NCBI RefSeq assembly: GCF_902459615.1
Contig: NZ_CABPSA010000010.1
Location: 62,001 to 126,000, forward strand
DNA length: 64,000 nucleotides
Direction of reading: 5' to 3'
DNA from: Pandoraea commovens
GTDB lineage: Bacteria; Pseudomonadota; Gammaproteobacteria; Burkholderiales; Burkholderiaceae
In this document: positions 10,966 to 18,611 of the stretch, in pieces
Layout: every line of letters begins with the position of its first letter
Position numbering within the stretch: the stretch's first letter is position 1
Notes under the pieces: generated by a model
Seen by the model: only the letters and a program-made list of their open reading frames with translations
The model's database searches: none
What the model was told of the DNA's origin: nothing
Made by a program: the position numbers and the translations under genes

Positions 10966-11007
10966 AGATCGTTTTTTTAAGAACAAAAAGTATCGAATGG
11001 AGACGTG

Positions 11008-11919
11008 ATGGACCGCTACAAACAGATCGAAACCTTCGTGCAGGTGGCCGAAGCCGGCAGTCTGGCCGCGGCGGCGCTCAAGGAGGGGGTCTCGCCGGTG
11101 ATCCTCGGGCGGCGCATCGACGCGCTCGAAAAGCGTCTCGGCATCAAGCTCATGTACCGTTCGACGCGCCGACTGGCGCTCTCGGAAGAGGGCGGCGCTT
11201 TTCTGGAGCGCTGCAAGCAGTTGCTCGGCGACTGGGAGATGGCGGAGAACGAAATCAGTGCCGGTCGGCACGCCGTCTCCGGTCACCTGATCGTTTCGGC
11301 CCCAGCGGCGTTCGGCCGCAAGCACGTCGCCCCGCACGCGCCGGCGTTCCTGCGCCTGCATCCCGAAGTGCAGATCTCTTTCAATCTGACGGATCGCGTG
11401 GTGGATATCGTGCGCGAGGGCTACGACATGGGGATTCGTATCGGCGGCTCCGTCGACCCGAACTTCGTTGCAGTCAAACTCGCGCAGAACCGGCGCGTGG
11501 TGTGCGGCACACCCGCGTACTTCGCGCGCCACGGCCGTCCCAAGACGCTGGAGGATCTGGCGAAGCACAATTGTCTGGCGTTCAACCTTCAGGGCGGGCA
11601 ACAGCGCGGCTGGTACTTCAAGCGGCAGGGCAAGCTCGTGACGATTCGCGTAGCCGGTAGTCTCGACTGCAACGACGGCGAGTTGCTGCACCGCTGGGCC
11701 CTCGAAGGGCTGGGACTCGGCTGGCGCTCGACGTGGGAAATCCAGCGCGAGTTGCAGTCCGGGGAGCTGGAGACCGTGCTGGACGAATATGCGCTGCCCG
11801 ATTACGACATCCTCGCCGTATACCCACAGCAGCGCTTCCAGCCCGCGCGGGTGCGGCTGTTCATCGAACAGTTGCGGCAGATTTATGCGCGTCCGAATTA
11901 CTGGCTGGAGAACGGCTGA
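11008..11919 (+). CDS. LysR-family regulator, likely of the gcl operon
   Basis: It is 303 aa with an N-terminal winged HTH (MDRYKQIETFVQVAEAGSL, to about residue 60) and a LysR substrate-binding domain of the CrgA/DsdC-like subgroup (SGHLIVSAPAAFGR at about 91-104). ATG 11008 is used; the GTG three bases earlier is too close to GGAG (10999-11002). Divergent placement from gcl and the T-N11-A box between them suggest it regulates glyoxylate carboligase expression. It is a close paralogue of the LysR at 49126-50073, which faces malate synthase. The effector may be glyoxylate or a related acid, but that is a guess. Confidence 0.88.
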   Translation: MDRYKQIETFVQVAEAGSLAAAALKEGVSPVILGRRIDALEKRLGIKLMYRSTRRLALSEEGGAFLERCKQLLGDWEMAENEISAGRHAVSGHLIVSAPAAFGRKHVAPHAPAFLRLHPEVQISFNLTDRVVDIVREGYDMGIRIGGSVDPNFVAVKLAQNRRVVCGTPAYFARHGRPKTLEDLAKHNCLAFNLQGGQQRGWYFKRQGKLVTIRVAGSLDCNDGELLHRWALEGLGLGWRSTWEIQRELQSGELETVLDEYALPDYDILAVYPQQRFQPARVRLFIEQLRQIYARPNYWLENG

Positions 11920-11930
11920 TCGAGTGGGAG

Positions 11931-11959
11931 TTGATGCTCGACATGAAATCCGCTAGAAT
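11931..11959 (+). promoter_or_regulatory. Sigma-70 promoter of the rpsF operon
   Basis: TTGATG (11931-11936), a 17-nt spacer and TAGAAT (11954-11959) form a well-spaced promoter. The start would be near 11966, leaving a ~60-nt leader before rpsF with AAGGAG ahead of the ATG. Confidence 0.65.
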
Positions 11960-12026
11960 CGCGGGTTCTGCAACCTTGCTGCACTGGTTCTGACGCCCAG
12001 GCAGCTTTGTCCATAAGGAGCACCCT

Positions 12027-12404
12027 ATGCGTCATTATGAAATCGTATTTATCGTTCACCCCGATCAGAGCGAGCAAGTGCCTGCAATGATCGAGCGCTA
12101 TCGTGGCACGGTCGAAACCCGTCAGGGCAAGATCCACCGCGTCGAAGACTGGGGCCGTCGTCAACTGGCTTACATGATCGAAAAGCTGGCTAAGGCTCAC
12201 TACGTTTGCATGAACATCGAATGCGACCAGGAAACCCTGGACGAGCTGGAACACGCATTCAAGTTCAACGACGCCGTTCTGCGCCACCTCGTCGTCAAGA
12301 TGAAGAAGGCTGAGACCGCACCGTCGCCGATGATGAAGGAAGTGGCCCGCGAAGAAGCCAAGAAGGCTGCCGCGACGCCCGCGACCGAAGCTGCTGCTTC
12401 GTAA
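12027..12404 (+). CDS. rpsF: 30S ribosomal protein S6
   Basis: It binds 16S rRNA in the platform of the small subunit, paired with S18. It is 125 aa, beginning [21 protein letters not shown], with the conserved [11 protein letters not shown] block near residues 49-60. The C-terminal ~25 residues are an Ala/Lys/Glu-rich tail as in other betaproteobacteria. AAGGAG is just upstream. It is the first gene of rpsF-priB-rpsR-rplI. Confidence 0.97.
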   Translation: MRHYEIVFIVHPDQSEQVPAMIERYRGTVETRQGKIHRVEDWGRRQLAYMIEKLAKAHYVCMNIECDQETLDELEHAFKFNDAVLRHLVVKMKKAETAPSPMMKEVAREEAKKAAATPATEAAAS

Positions 12405-12450
12405 TTAGCGCACCGGAACGCATCAGGGTGCCAACGGAAACATTGAACGC

Positions 12451-12753
12451 GTGAATCGCTTACGGCTCGAGGCCAGCATCGTCGAAATCGGCACGCTGCG
12501 CTATACCCCGGCCGGGCTTCCCGTGATCGATGTCACGCTGGCGCACGAGGGAACTGCCGAAGAGGCGGGCGTGGCCCGTCAGGTCGAGTTCTCGATACCG
12601 GCAGTTGCGATCGGTCCCATCAGTGCCAAAGTCATGGCATTGGGACTCGAGAAACCGGCCCAGTGGGCAGGGTTTCTGGCTAAGAAGCATCGCAATAGCC
12701 GCACCCTGGTGTTTCACATCACAGCATTGCAAGCATTTGAAAAGGATTGTTGA
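12451..12753 (+). CDS. priB: Primosomal replication protein N (PriB)
   Basis: This single OB-fold ssDNA-binding protein (100 aa) helps PriA restart collapsed replication forks. It starts with GTG 12451. The sequence [24 protein letters not shown] and the [11 protein letters not shown] strand are typical of PriB, an SSB-like fold without the acidic tail. It lies between rpsF and rpsR in the conserved order, and the rpsR start codon follows after only two bases, so it is probably translationally coupled to rpsR. Confidence 0.93.
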   Translation: MNRLRLEASIVEIGTLRYTPAGLPVIDVTLAHEGTAEEAGVARQVEFSIPAVAIGPISAKVMALGLEKPAQWAGFLAKKHRNSRTLVFHITALQAFEKDC

Positions 12754-12755
12754 AC

Positions 12756-13037
12756 ATGCCGCGTCCTAACGGTAAAAACAAGAAGTTTGATCGCCGCCGC
12801 CAACAGCAAAACCCGCTGTTCAAGCGCAAGAAGTTCTGCCGCTTCACCGTCGCTGGTGTCGAGCAGATCGATTACAAGGATGTCGAAACGCTGAAGGACT
12901 TCATCGGCGACAACGGCAAGATCACCCCGGCTCGCCTGACGGGCACCAAGGCGCACTACCAGCGCCAGCTCGATACGGCCATCAAGCGTGCGCGTTTCCT
13001 CGCGCTGCTGCCGTACACCGATCTGCACGGTGCTTAA
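12756..13037 (+). CDS. rpsR: 30S ribosomal protein S18
   Basis: It is 93 aa and binds 16S rRNA with S6. It has a basic N-terminus ([17 protein letters not shown]) and the conserved [21 protein letters not shown] and ITPARLTGT blocks. ATG 12756 is two bases after the priB stop; AAAGGA (12741-12746) lies inside the end of priB. An earlier TTG in frame is ignored. Confidence 0.97.
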   Translation: MPRPNGKNKKFDRRRQQQNPLFKRKKFCRFTVAGVEQIDYKDVETLKDFIGDNGKITPARLTGTKAHYQRQLDTAIKRARFLALLPYTDLHGA

Positions 13038-13064
13038 TCGCCAGTCGACGAAGGAGAATAGATA

Positions 13065-13517
13065 ATGCAAGTGATTCTGCTGGAAAAGGTCGTCAACCTG
13101 GGTAACCTGGGCGACATCGTGAAGGTCAAGGATGGTTTCGCACGTAACTTCCTGATCCCGACGAAGAAGGCTCGCCGCGCCACCAAGGACGCGATCGCCG
13201 AATTCGAAGTTCGCCGCGCCGAACTGGAAAAGGCTGCCGCCGACAAGCTGGCTGCTGCTCAAACCGAAGGCGAAAAGCTGTCGGGTCTGACCGTGCAAAT
13301 CTCGCAGAAGGCTGGTGTTGACGGCCGTCTGTTCGGTTCGGTCACCAACTTCGACATCGCCGAAGCCCTGGGCACCCAAGGTTTCAAGGTTGAGAAGATG
13401 CAAGTGCGTCTGCCGAACGGCCCGCTCAAGACCGTGGGTGATTTCCCGGTTCAAGTGGCGCTGCACACCGACGTCGTGATCGACGTCACCGTGTCGGTGC
13501 TGGGCGAGCACGCCTAA
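13065..13517 (+). CDS. rplI: 50S ribosomal protein L9
   Basis: It is 150 aa with the usual two domains: an N-terminal domain ([19 protein letters not shown], then [10 protein letters not shown]) joined by a long helix of about residues 40-75 to a C-terminal domain with the [16 protein letters not shown] block. It is the last gene of the operon and is followed by a strong terminator. Confidence 0.97.
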   Translation: MQVILLEKVVNLGNLGDIVKVKDGFARNFLIPTKKARRATKDAIAEFEVRRAELEKAAADKLAAAQTEGEKLSGLTVQISQKAGVDGRLFGSVTNFDIAEALGTQGFKVEKMQVRLPNGPLKTVGDFPVQVALHTDVVIDVTVSVLGEHA

Positions 13518-13553
13518 GTCGTACCCGCGTCAGCTTCCCGACGCGATTAAAAG

Positions 13554-13585
13554 ACGGAAGTCGGAGTACCGGCTTCCGTTTTTTT
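13554..13585 (+). terminator. Rho-independent terminator after rplI
   Basis: An 11-bp stem, ACGGAAGTCGG / CCGGCTTCCGT with one G-U pair, has an AGTA loop and is followed by seven T (13579-13585). It separates the ribosomal operon from dnaB. Confidence 0.92.
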
Positions 13586-13784
13586 ATGTCCGTCCGTTCC
13601 GTTGTGTTGGCTGCCGGAATATCCGGTCGCCGGTCTCGCATTGCCTTACGCCGACCGCCTCCCGGTTGCTCGCTCCCTTCCATCCAAGTCATCGTTCGAT
13701 AGCGCCACCTTATGCTGCCTCCAGGGAAACTGCTGAACAAACAACGTCCTGAAAAGTCGTCGCGCAAGCGCGATTTTGGCGGGG

Positions 13785-13812
13785 CCGACCGGGATCGCGG
13801 GGACGGTATAAT
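13785..13812 (+). promoter_or_regulatory. Promoter of dnaB, -10 box seven bases from the ATG
   Basis: A consensus TATAAT lies at 13807-13812, seven bases before ATG 13820. The -35 is weak (CCGACC at 13785-13790, 16-nt spacer). Transcription would begin at about the start codon, giving a leaderless mRNA. The placement also argues against the alternative ATG at 13811, which lies inside the -10 box. Confidence 0.5.
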
Positions 13813-13819
13813 GCCCGGC

Positions 13820-15187
13820 ATGAACGCGCCCGATCCCCAGCTCGATTCGCTCAAGGTGCCACCGCACTCCATCGAGGCGGAACAATCCGTGCTCGGCGGT
13901 CTGCTGCTCGATAACAGCGCCTGGGATCGCATCGGCGACTTCTTGTCCGAGTCGGACTTCTACCGCTACGACCATCGTCAGATCTATCAGCACATCGGCC
14001 GTCTGATCTCCAGCGACCGACCTGCCGACGTGATCACCGTCTTTGAATCGCTCACCTCCGCTGGCAAAGCCGAGGACGTGGGTGGACTGGCCTACCTGAA
14101 CGCCCTCGCGCAGAACACCCCGAGTGCGGCGAACATTCGCCGTTACGCGGAAATCGTGCGCGACCGTGCGGTGCTGCGTAAGCTCGTGACGGTGGCCGAC
14201 GAAATTGCTTCGGATGCTTTCAATCCGCAGGGCAAGGAAGTGCGTCAGATGCTCGACGAGGCGGAGGCGAAAGTCTTCGCGATTGCGGAAGAGGGCTCGC
14301 GCAGCACCAACGGCTTCCTCGAACTGCAACCGCTGCTCACGCAAGTGGTCGAGCGTATCGATGAGCTGTACCACCGTGAAGGCGGCAGCGACATTACCGG
14401 TATTCCGACGGGCTTCGTCGATCTGGATCGCATGACGTCCGGTTTCAACGGCGGCGATCTGATCATCGTAGCCGGTCGTCCGTCGATGGGTAAGACGACG
14501 TTCTCGATGAACATCGGCGAACACATCGCGGTGGAAGAGGGCTTGCCCGTTGCCGTGTTCTCGATGGAAATGCCGGGGACGCAGCTGGCCATGCGTATGC
14601 TGGGTTCGGTGGGGCGCCTCGATCAGCATCGTCTGCGTACCGGCAAGCTGGTCGACGAGGACTGGCCGAAGCTCACGCACGCGATGCAGAAGATGAACGA
14701 GACGCAACTGTTCGTCGACGAAACGCCTGCGCTCAACCCGATGGAACTGCGTGCGCGTGCGCGACGTCTGGCACGTCAGTGCGGCAAGCTCGGTCTGATC
14801 ATCATCGATTACTTGCAGCTGATGAGCGGCTCGGGCGGCGGCGAAAACCGTGCGACCGAAATTTCCGAAATTTCGCGTTCGCTCAAAGGCCTTGCCAAAG
14901 AGTTGAACGTGCCGGTGATTGCGCTCTCGCAGCTCAACCGAAGTCTCGAACAACGCCCGAACAAGCGTCCGGTCATGTCGGATTTGCGCGAATCGGGTGC
15001 AATCGAACAGGACGCCGACATCATCCTGTTCATCTACCGCGACGAAGTCTACAACCCCGACACCCCGGACAAAGGCACGGCCGAAATCATCATCGCGAAG
15101 CAGCGTAACGGTCCTATCGGCCACGTCCGTCTGGCGTTCATCGGTGCCTACACGAAGTTCGACAATCTGGCCGGTCCGCAATACTGA
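13820..15187 (+). CDS. dnaB: Replicative DNA helicase DnaB
   Basis: This hexameric 5'-3' helicase unwinds DNA at the replication fork. It is 455 aa: an N-terminal DnaG-interacting domain (about 10-110; HSIEAEQSVLGGLLLDN), a linker, and a RecA-like ATPase with Walker A GRPSMGKTT at 219-227, Walker B LIIIDYLQLM at 326-335, and the SDLRESGAIEQDAD arginine-finger region near the C-terminus. ATG 13820 (MNAPDPQ) is preferred to ATG 13811 and to the longer frame because family homology starts there and the promoter lies directly upstream. There is no intein. Confidence 0.95.
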   Translation: MNAPDPQLDSLKVPPHSIEAEQSVLGGLLLDNSAWDRIGDFLSESDFYRYDHRQIYQHIGRLISSDRPADVITVFESLTSAGKAEDVGGLAYLNALAQNTPSAANIRRYAEIVRDRAVLRKLVTVADEIASDAFNPQGKEVRQMLDEAEAKVFAIAEEGSRSTNGFLELQPLLTQVVERIDELYHREGGSDITGIPTGFVDLDRMTSGFNGGDLIIVAGRPSMGKTTFSMNIGEHIAVEEGLPVAVFSMEMPGTQLAMRMLGSVGRLDQHRLRTGKLVDEDWPKLTHAMQKMNETQLFVDETPALNPMELRARARRLARQCGKLGLIIIDYLQLMSGSGGGENRATEISEISRSLKGLAKELNVPVIALSQLNRSLEQRPNKRPVMSDLRESGAIEQDADIILFIYRDEVYNPDTPDKGTAEIIIAKQRNGPIGHVRLAFIGAYTKFDNLAGPQY

Positions 15188-15243
15188 CGCACCGATTTCC
15201 ATCTGTTCGGATGCGCATGCGGCATCGCATGCCTCCGACGAGG

Positions 15244-15249
15244 TAGAAT
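15244..15249 (+). promoter_or_regulatory. Possible -10 box for the DUF47-pit operon
   Basis: TAGAAT lies 52 nt before the DUF47 start. No good -35 is visible at the right distance, so this is only a weak candidate. Confidence 0.3.
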
Positions 15250-15301
15250 GTGACGTTTTTGTGTCGACCCGTCCCCTATTAATACCCGGAGTTTCCTCAT
15301 A

Positions 15302-15928
15302 ATGTTCGGTCGCTTCATGCCCACCGAGGGCAAGTTCTTTGACCTGTTCAACCAGCACGCGGCGTGCATGGTCGCAGGCAGCCGTGAGCTGTCCGCCATG
15401 CTCAACGACCTGCCAAACGCCGAGGCACGTACCGTTGCCGTGCAGAACAACGAGAAGAAAGCGGATCGCATCACGCACGAGACCATCGACTTGATGCACA
15501 AGACGTTCATCACGCCTTTCGACCGCGACGAGATCCATAAGCTGATCAGCACGATGGACGACATCCTGGATCTGATGGAAGACGTGGCGACGGCCGTGTG
15601 GATGTACGACATCAAGAGCGTGCCGTCCGAGGCCCGCATGCTGGGCGAAATCTGCGTGAAGTGCTGCGAGCGTGTGCAAAGCACCGTTGCACTGCTCAAC
15701 GACATGGATCGCGCCCGCGAAATTTTGAAGTTCTGCGAGGAGATCGACGGTCTCGAATCGGAAGCCGACCGCCTGCTGCGCGCATCGCTGTCGAAGCTCT
15801 TCCGTGAAGAGGCTGACGTGAAAGAGCTGATCAAGCAGAAGGCTGTGTCCGAATTGCTCGAGTCGGTGACCGACAAATGCGAGGACGTTGCCAACATCAT
15901 CGAAGGCATTGTGCTGGAAAACGCCTGA
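15302..15928 (+). CDS. DUF47-family (PhoU-like) regulator of phosphate transport
   Basis: It is 208 aa, all helical, starting MFGRFMPTEGKFFDLFNQHA. It has the PhoU/DUF47 repeats with acidic metal-binding clusters (KKADRITHETIDLMHKTFITPFDRDEI near 55-80). Proteins of this family sit next to low-affinity Pit transporters and are thought to modulate them. The stop is 13 nt before the pit start, so the two genes are surely cotranscribed. The precise mechanism is not known. Confidence 0.9.
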   Translation: MFGRFMPTEGKFFDLFNQHAACMVAGSRELSAMLNDLPNAEARTVAVQNNEKKADRITHETIDLMHKTFITPFDRDEIHKLISTMDDILDLMEDVATAVWMYDIKSVPSEARMLGEICVKCCERVQSTVALLNDMDRAREILKFCEEIDGLESEADRLLRASLSKLFREEADVKELIKQKAVSELLESVTDKCEDVANIIEGIVLENA

Positions 15929-15941
15929 GCGGAGACTTTCG

Positions 15942-16952
15942 ATGGCAACGCTGCACATCAGCCTTTGGCTGGTCGGACTATTGATCGCACTGGCGCTCCT
16001 GTTCGACTTCATGAACGGTTTTCACGACGCCGCGAACTCGATCGCTACGGTGGTCTCGACGGGCGTGCTCAAACCGCATCAGGCGGTGGCTTTCGCCGCC
16101 ATGTTCAACGTCATCGCGCTGTTCGTCTTTCACCTGAAAGTCGCAGCGACGGTGGGCAAGGGCACGGTACACCCCGAGATCGTCGATCACTATGTGATCT
16201 TTGGCGCGCTCGTGGGCGCTATCGCCTGGAACATCATCACCTGGTACTACGGTATTCCGTCGAGTTCGTCGCACGCCCTGATCGGTGGTCTGGTCGGCGC
16301 GGCGGTGGCCAAGGCCGGCACGGGCTCGCTCGTAGCGAGCGGCCTGCTGCAAACCGTGGCATTCATTTTCGTCTCGCCGCTGCTCGGTTTCGTGCTCGGT
16401 TCGTTCTTCATGCTGCTCGTGTCGTGGCTGTTCTTCCGCACGCCACCTGCACGCGTGGACCGCTGGTTCCGTCGTCTGCAACTGGTGTCTGCCGGTATGT
16501 ACAGCCTCGGGCACGGCGGTAACGATGCACAGAAGACCATCGGCATCATCTGGATGCTGCTGATCGCTGCGGGCATGTGGCCGCAGGAAGCTGCCGAGCC
16601 GCCGCTGTGGGTGATCATCGGCTGCTATCTGGCGATCGGTCTGGGCACCATGTTCGGTGGCTGGCGGATCGTGCGCACGATGGGTCAGAAGATCACGAAA
16701 CTCAAGCCGGTCGGTGGTTTCTGTGCCGAGACGGGCGGGGCGTTCACGCTCTTCTTCGCATCGTGGCTCGGCGTGCCGGTCTCGACGACGCACACCATCA
16801 CGGGTGCTATCGTCGGCGTGGGCGCGACCCGCAAGCTGTCGGCAGTGCGCTGGGGCGTGGCAGGCAACATCGTCTGGGCCTGGGTGCTGACGATCCCGGC
16901 ATCGGCATTTATCGCCGCTATCGCCTGGTGGGTCGGCAAGCAGATCCTCTGA
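15942..16952 (+). CDS. pit: Low-affinity inorganic phosphate transporter (PiT family)
   Basis: This inner-membrane H+/phosphate symporter is 336 aa with about ten hydrophobic segments. It shows the duplicated PiT signature: FMNGFHDAANSIATVVSTG near residues 23-41 and GHGGNDAQKTIGI near 188-200, each followed by a serine/threonine-histidine loop (SSSHALIG, VSTTHTITG). ATG 15942 follows the DUF47 stop by 13 nt with GGAG upstream. The open frame back into DUF47 is not used. Confidence 0.93.
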   Translation: MATLHISLWLVGLLIALALLFDFMNGFHDAANSIATVVSTGVLKPHQAVAFAAMFNVIALFVFHLKVAATVGKGTVHPEIVDHYVIFGALVGAIAWNIITWYYGIPSSSSHALIGGLVGAAVAKAGTGSLVASGLLQTVAFIFVSPLLGFVLGSFFMLLVSWLFFRTPPARVDRWFRRLQLVSAGMYSLGHGGNDAQKTIGIIWMLLIAAGMWPQEAAEPPLWVIIGCYLAIGLGTMFGGWRIVRTMGQKITKLKPVGGFCAETGGAFTLFFASWLGVPVSTTHTITGAIVGVGATRKLSAVRWGVAGNIVWAWVLTIPASAFIAAIAWWVGKQIL

Positions 16953-16972
16953 CGGATTGGGCTGCCGAATAG

Positions 16973-16998
16973 AAAAAGCGGCTTCGGCCGCTTTTTTT
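16973..16998 (+). terminator. Rho-independent terminator after pit
   Basis: AAAAGCGGC and GCCGCTTTT close a UUCG tetraloop (loop 16983-16986) and run into seven T (16992-16998). It is a strong terminator 20 nt after the pit stop. Confidence 0.95.
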
Positions 16999-17056
16999 GC
17001 GTCTGCGCTAAGTGCTGGGCCGGGGGATTGAAGGCGCCAATCGACGCCATCGGGAG

Positions 17057-17110
17057 AATCAATTTCAATAGATTATTGTGATTGATTACTATTTTGTCAT
17101 AGCGTTTTAT
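17057..17110 (+). promoter_or_regulatory. Promoter and palindrome upstream of the 34-aa ORF
   Basis: TTGATT (17082-17087), a 17-nt spacer and TTTTAT (17105-17110) form a candidate promoter in an unusually AT-rich stretch. Its -35 is one arm of a perfect 7-bp inverted repeat, AATCAAT (17057-17063) / ATTGATT (17081-17087), so a repressor bound there would block polymerase. The regulator is unknown. Confidence 0.45.
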
Positions 17111-17131
17111 TCAATCACACCGGAGGCTACT

Positions 17132-17236
17132 ATGACGAAATTGATTCAATCTCTGCGCCACCGTCCGTTGAGCATGCTGATGGGCGCGGCCATCAATATC
17201 GGTGGTGCAGCAACGCTGCTCGCCCATCTGCGCTGA
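17132..17236 (+). CDS. Predicted 34-residue small protein
   Basis: ATG 17132 is preceded by GGAGG at 17122-17126 with 5-nt spacing, one of the best ribosome-binding sites in the window. The ORF encodes 34 residues ending at TGA 17234-17236. The N-terminal third is basic (MTKLIQSLRHRP). The rest (LSMLMGAAINIGGAATLLAHLR) is hydrophobic and glycine/alanine-rich, long enough for one short membrane-associated helix. A promoter candidate lies just upstream and a cupin gene 36 nt downstream. Function unknown; expression is inferred only from the translation and promoter signals. Confidence 0.55.
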   Translation: MTKLIQSLRHRPLSMLMGAAINIGGAATLLAHLR

Positions 17237-17272
17237 TCCCTGGCGCATCGCAGCCACCAGAACGGAGCGTGT

Positions 17273-17536
17273 ATGCAACGCGATGCGTTCGAGCGAGAAC
17301 TCGCCAATGAAGGCTTCACGGCGTTCGTCACGGTGACGAGAGAAGCGGGCGGGCTCGACACGCATACGCATCCGTTCGAAGCGAAGGCGCTGATTCTGAC
17401 CGGTGAAATCGTGATTCGGGTGGGCGACGTCGAGCGCCGATATGGCGAGGGAGACGTCTTCCATCTGGCCGCCGGAGAGCCGCATGCCGAACGTTATGGT
17501 CCGGCAGGCGTGCAGTATCTCGTCGGGCGAAAGTGA
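17273..17536 (+). CDS. Small single-domain cupin protein
   Basis: It is 87 aa, one beta-barrel. Cupin motif 1 is visible at about residues 27-45 (GLDTHTHPFEAKALILTGE), with metal-ligand candidates His30, His32 and Glu35; motif 2 (GDVFHLAAGEPHAERYG) brings a fourth histidine near residue 72. GGAG precedes the ATG. It probably shares a transcript with the 34-aa ORF. The substrate is unknown. Its stop abuts the stop of the convergent NlpC/P60 gene with no base between them. Confidence 0.8.
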   Translation: MQRDAFERELANEGFTAFVTVTREAGGLDTHTHPFEAKALILTGEIVIRVGDVERRYGEGDVFHLAAGEPHAERYGPAGVQYLVGRK

Positions 17537-18391
17537 TTACATCGCGCTGTTGGCGAAGCGGGCGATCGGGTCGTCGTCCTGCGAAGGCGATGCCGTGAGA
17601 TTGGCCGTGCTGCTCGGCGATGCAGTTTGCGGCGTGCCGAGCGGTGAGGGCGTCGCCGCCGTCAACGGACGGTTCGGTGCCGGGCTGACGGGTACAGCCG
17701 TAACCGTGGCTGCCGGGGCGGCCACTGGCGCCGCCGCAACCGTATCGGGCGCCGAGCGATTGACGTAGGTCGTATTGCCCGCAGGTGCCTTGTTGGCCGC
17801 GACGCGTCGCACACCATCGATACGCTTCGCCCAGTACGGAATGAAGATGCTCTCCAGCCGCACCGTGCCGCCCGAGTTCGGCGCGTGCACGAATTTCCCC
17901 TGTCCCACGTAGATGCCCACATGCGAGTGGGCGCGTCCCGTCGTGTTGAAGAAGATGAGATCACCCGAGGCGAGGTCGTCGCGTTCGAGCACGGTGCCGA
18001 TGCCGCTCATGTCGGCGGTCGTGCGCGGCAGATTGACGCCAGCTGCGCGCGCCACCACATAGCGCACGAGGCCGCTGCAATCGAATCCGGAGTCGGGGGT
18101 GTTGCCGCCGTAGCGGTAAGGAATGCCAACGAGGCTCATCGCTTCGAGCGTGATCTCCTCCTGACCTGCGCTGCGCTCGGGGCCGACCGTGCGATTCCCG
18201 AAGTTCGCGTTGCCGCCTTGCCGGACCGTCGGACCCGAGGAGCACGCGGCGACGAGCAGCGTGAGCGCCAGTACCCCAGCCGAGCGCCACGGCACCCATG
18301 AAATCTGGGGGGACGTTGTGCGCTGCGTCGTGCATCGGGCCATCGGACGAGTCGGAGATCGAGACATGCTCAGAGGGCGCTGGATTCGCAT
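17537..18391 (-). CDS. NlpC/P60 (C40) family cell-wall peptidase, lipoprotein
   Basis: It is a predicted outer-membrane or periplasmic peptidoglycan endopeptidase. A lipobox, LLVAAC with Cys50, marks a lipoprotein signal. The NlpC/P60 domain (about 78-195) has catalytic Cys105 in GFDCSGLV, His157 in HSHVGIYVG and a third polar residue, His169. The C-terminal ~80 residues are Ala/Pro/Thr-rich and disordered. The start is uncertain: in-frame ATGs at 18391, 18367 and 18343 all lack a clear ribosome-binding site, and the last would give a signal peptide of normal length. Confidence 0.85.
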   Translation of the reverse strand: MRIQRPLSMSRSPTRPMARCTTQRTTSPQISWVPWRSAGVLALTLLVAACSSGPTVRQGGNANFGNRTVGPERSAGQEEITLEAMSLVGIPYRYGGNTPDSGFDCSGLVRYVVARAAGVNLPRTTADMSGIGTVLERDDLASGDLIFFNTTGRAHSHVGIYVGQGKFVHAPNSGGTVRLESIFIPYWAKRIDGVRRVAANKAPAGNTTYVNRSAPDTVAAAPVAAPAATVTAVPVSPAPNRPLTAATPSPLGTPQTASPSSTANLTASPSQDDDPIARFANSAM

Positions 18392-18545
18392 GCGCCGAGT
18401 TTACGACGCTTAGCGCACGAATGCATCGCAAAAGTGCCCAAATCCGGGCGTTCTGTGGCATCGACGTCACAAATTCGCCGCTTGCCGGACGATTTTGCCA
18501 TCGTGGGCCGATGCCTTATGAGGTGTCGCACGCGGTGTCCCGACC

Positions 18546-18572
18546 ATAAAAAACGGCGCCCTAAGGCGCCGT
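18546..18572 (-). terminator. Rho-independent terminator after the PhoH gene
   Basis: On the minus strand the perfect stem CGGCGCC / GGCGCCG with a 4-nt loop (18553-18572) is followed by six T. It lies 40 nt past the stop of the PIN-PhoH gene. Confidence 0.92.
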
Positions 18573-18611
18573 CGTGTTGAGCGTAGAAGCGCTCGATGGC
18601 ATGGACCGACG

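Larger units (their letters stand above)
13518..13819. other. Intergenic region between rplI and dnaB
   Basis: These ~300 bases hold the rplI terminator at the left and the dnaB -10 box at the right. The middle (about 13590-13780) shows no convincing coding potential. The open frame entering dnaB from 13712 crosses the putative promoter and lacks a ribosome-binding site. Confidence 0.6.

Noticed and set aside
13712-13819. N-terminal extension of dnaB
   Set aside because: The 36 codons show no similarity, cross the putative -10 box and have no ribosome-binding site.
13646-16012. 788-aa minus-strand open frame across dnaB and DUF47
   Set aside because: It spans two well-supported genes and the gap between them, with no recognisable domain or ribosome-binding site.
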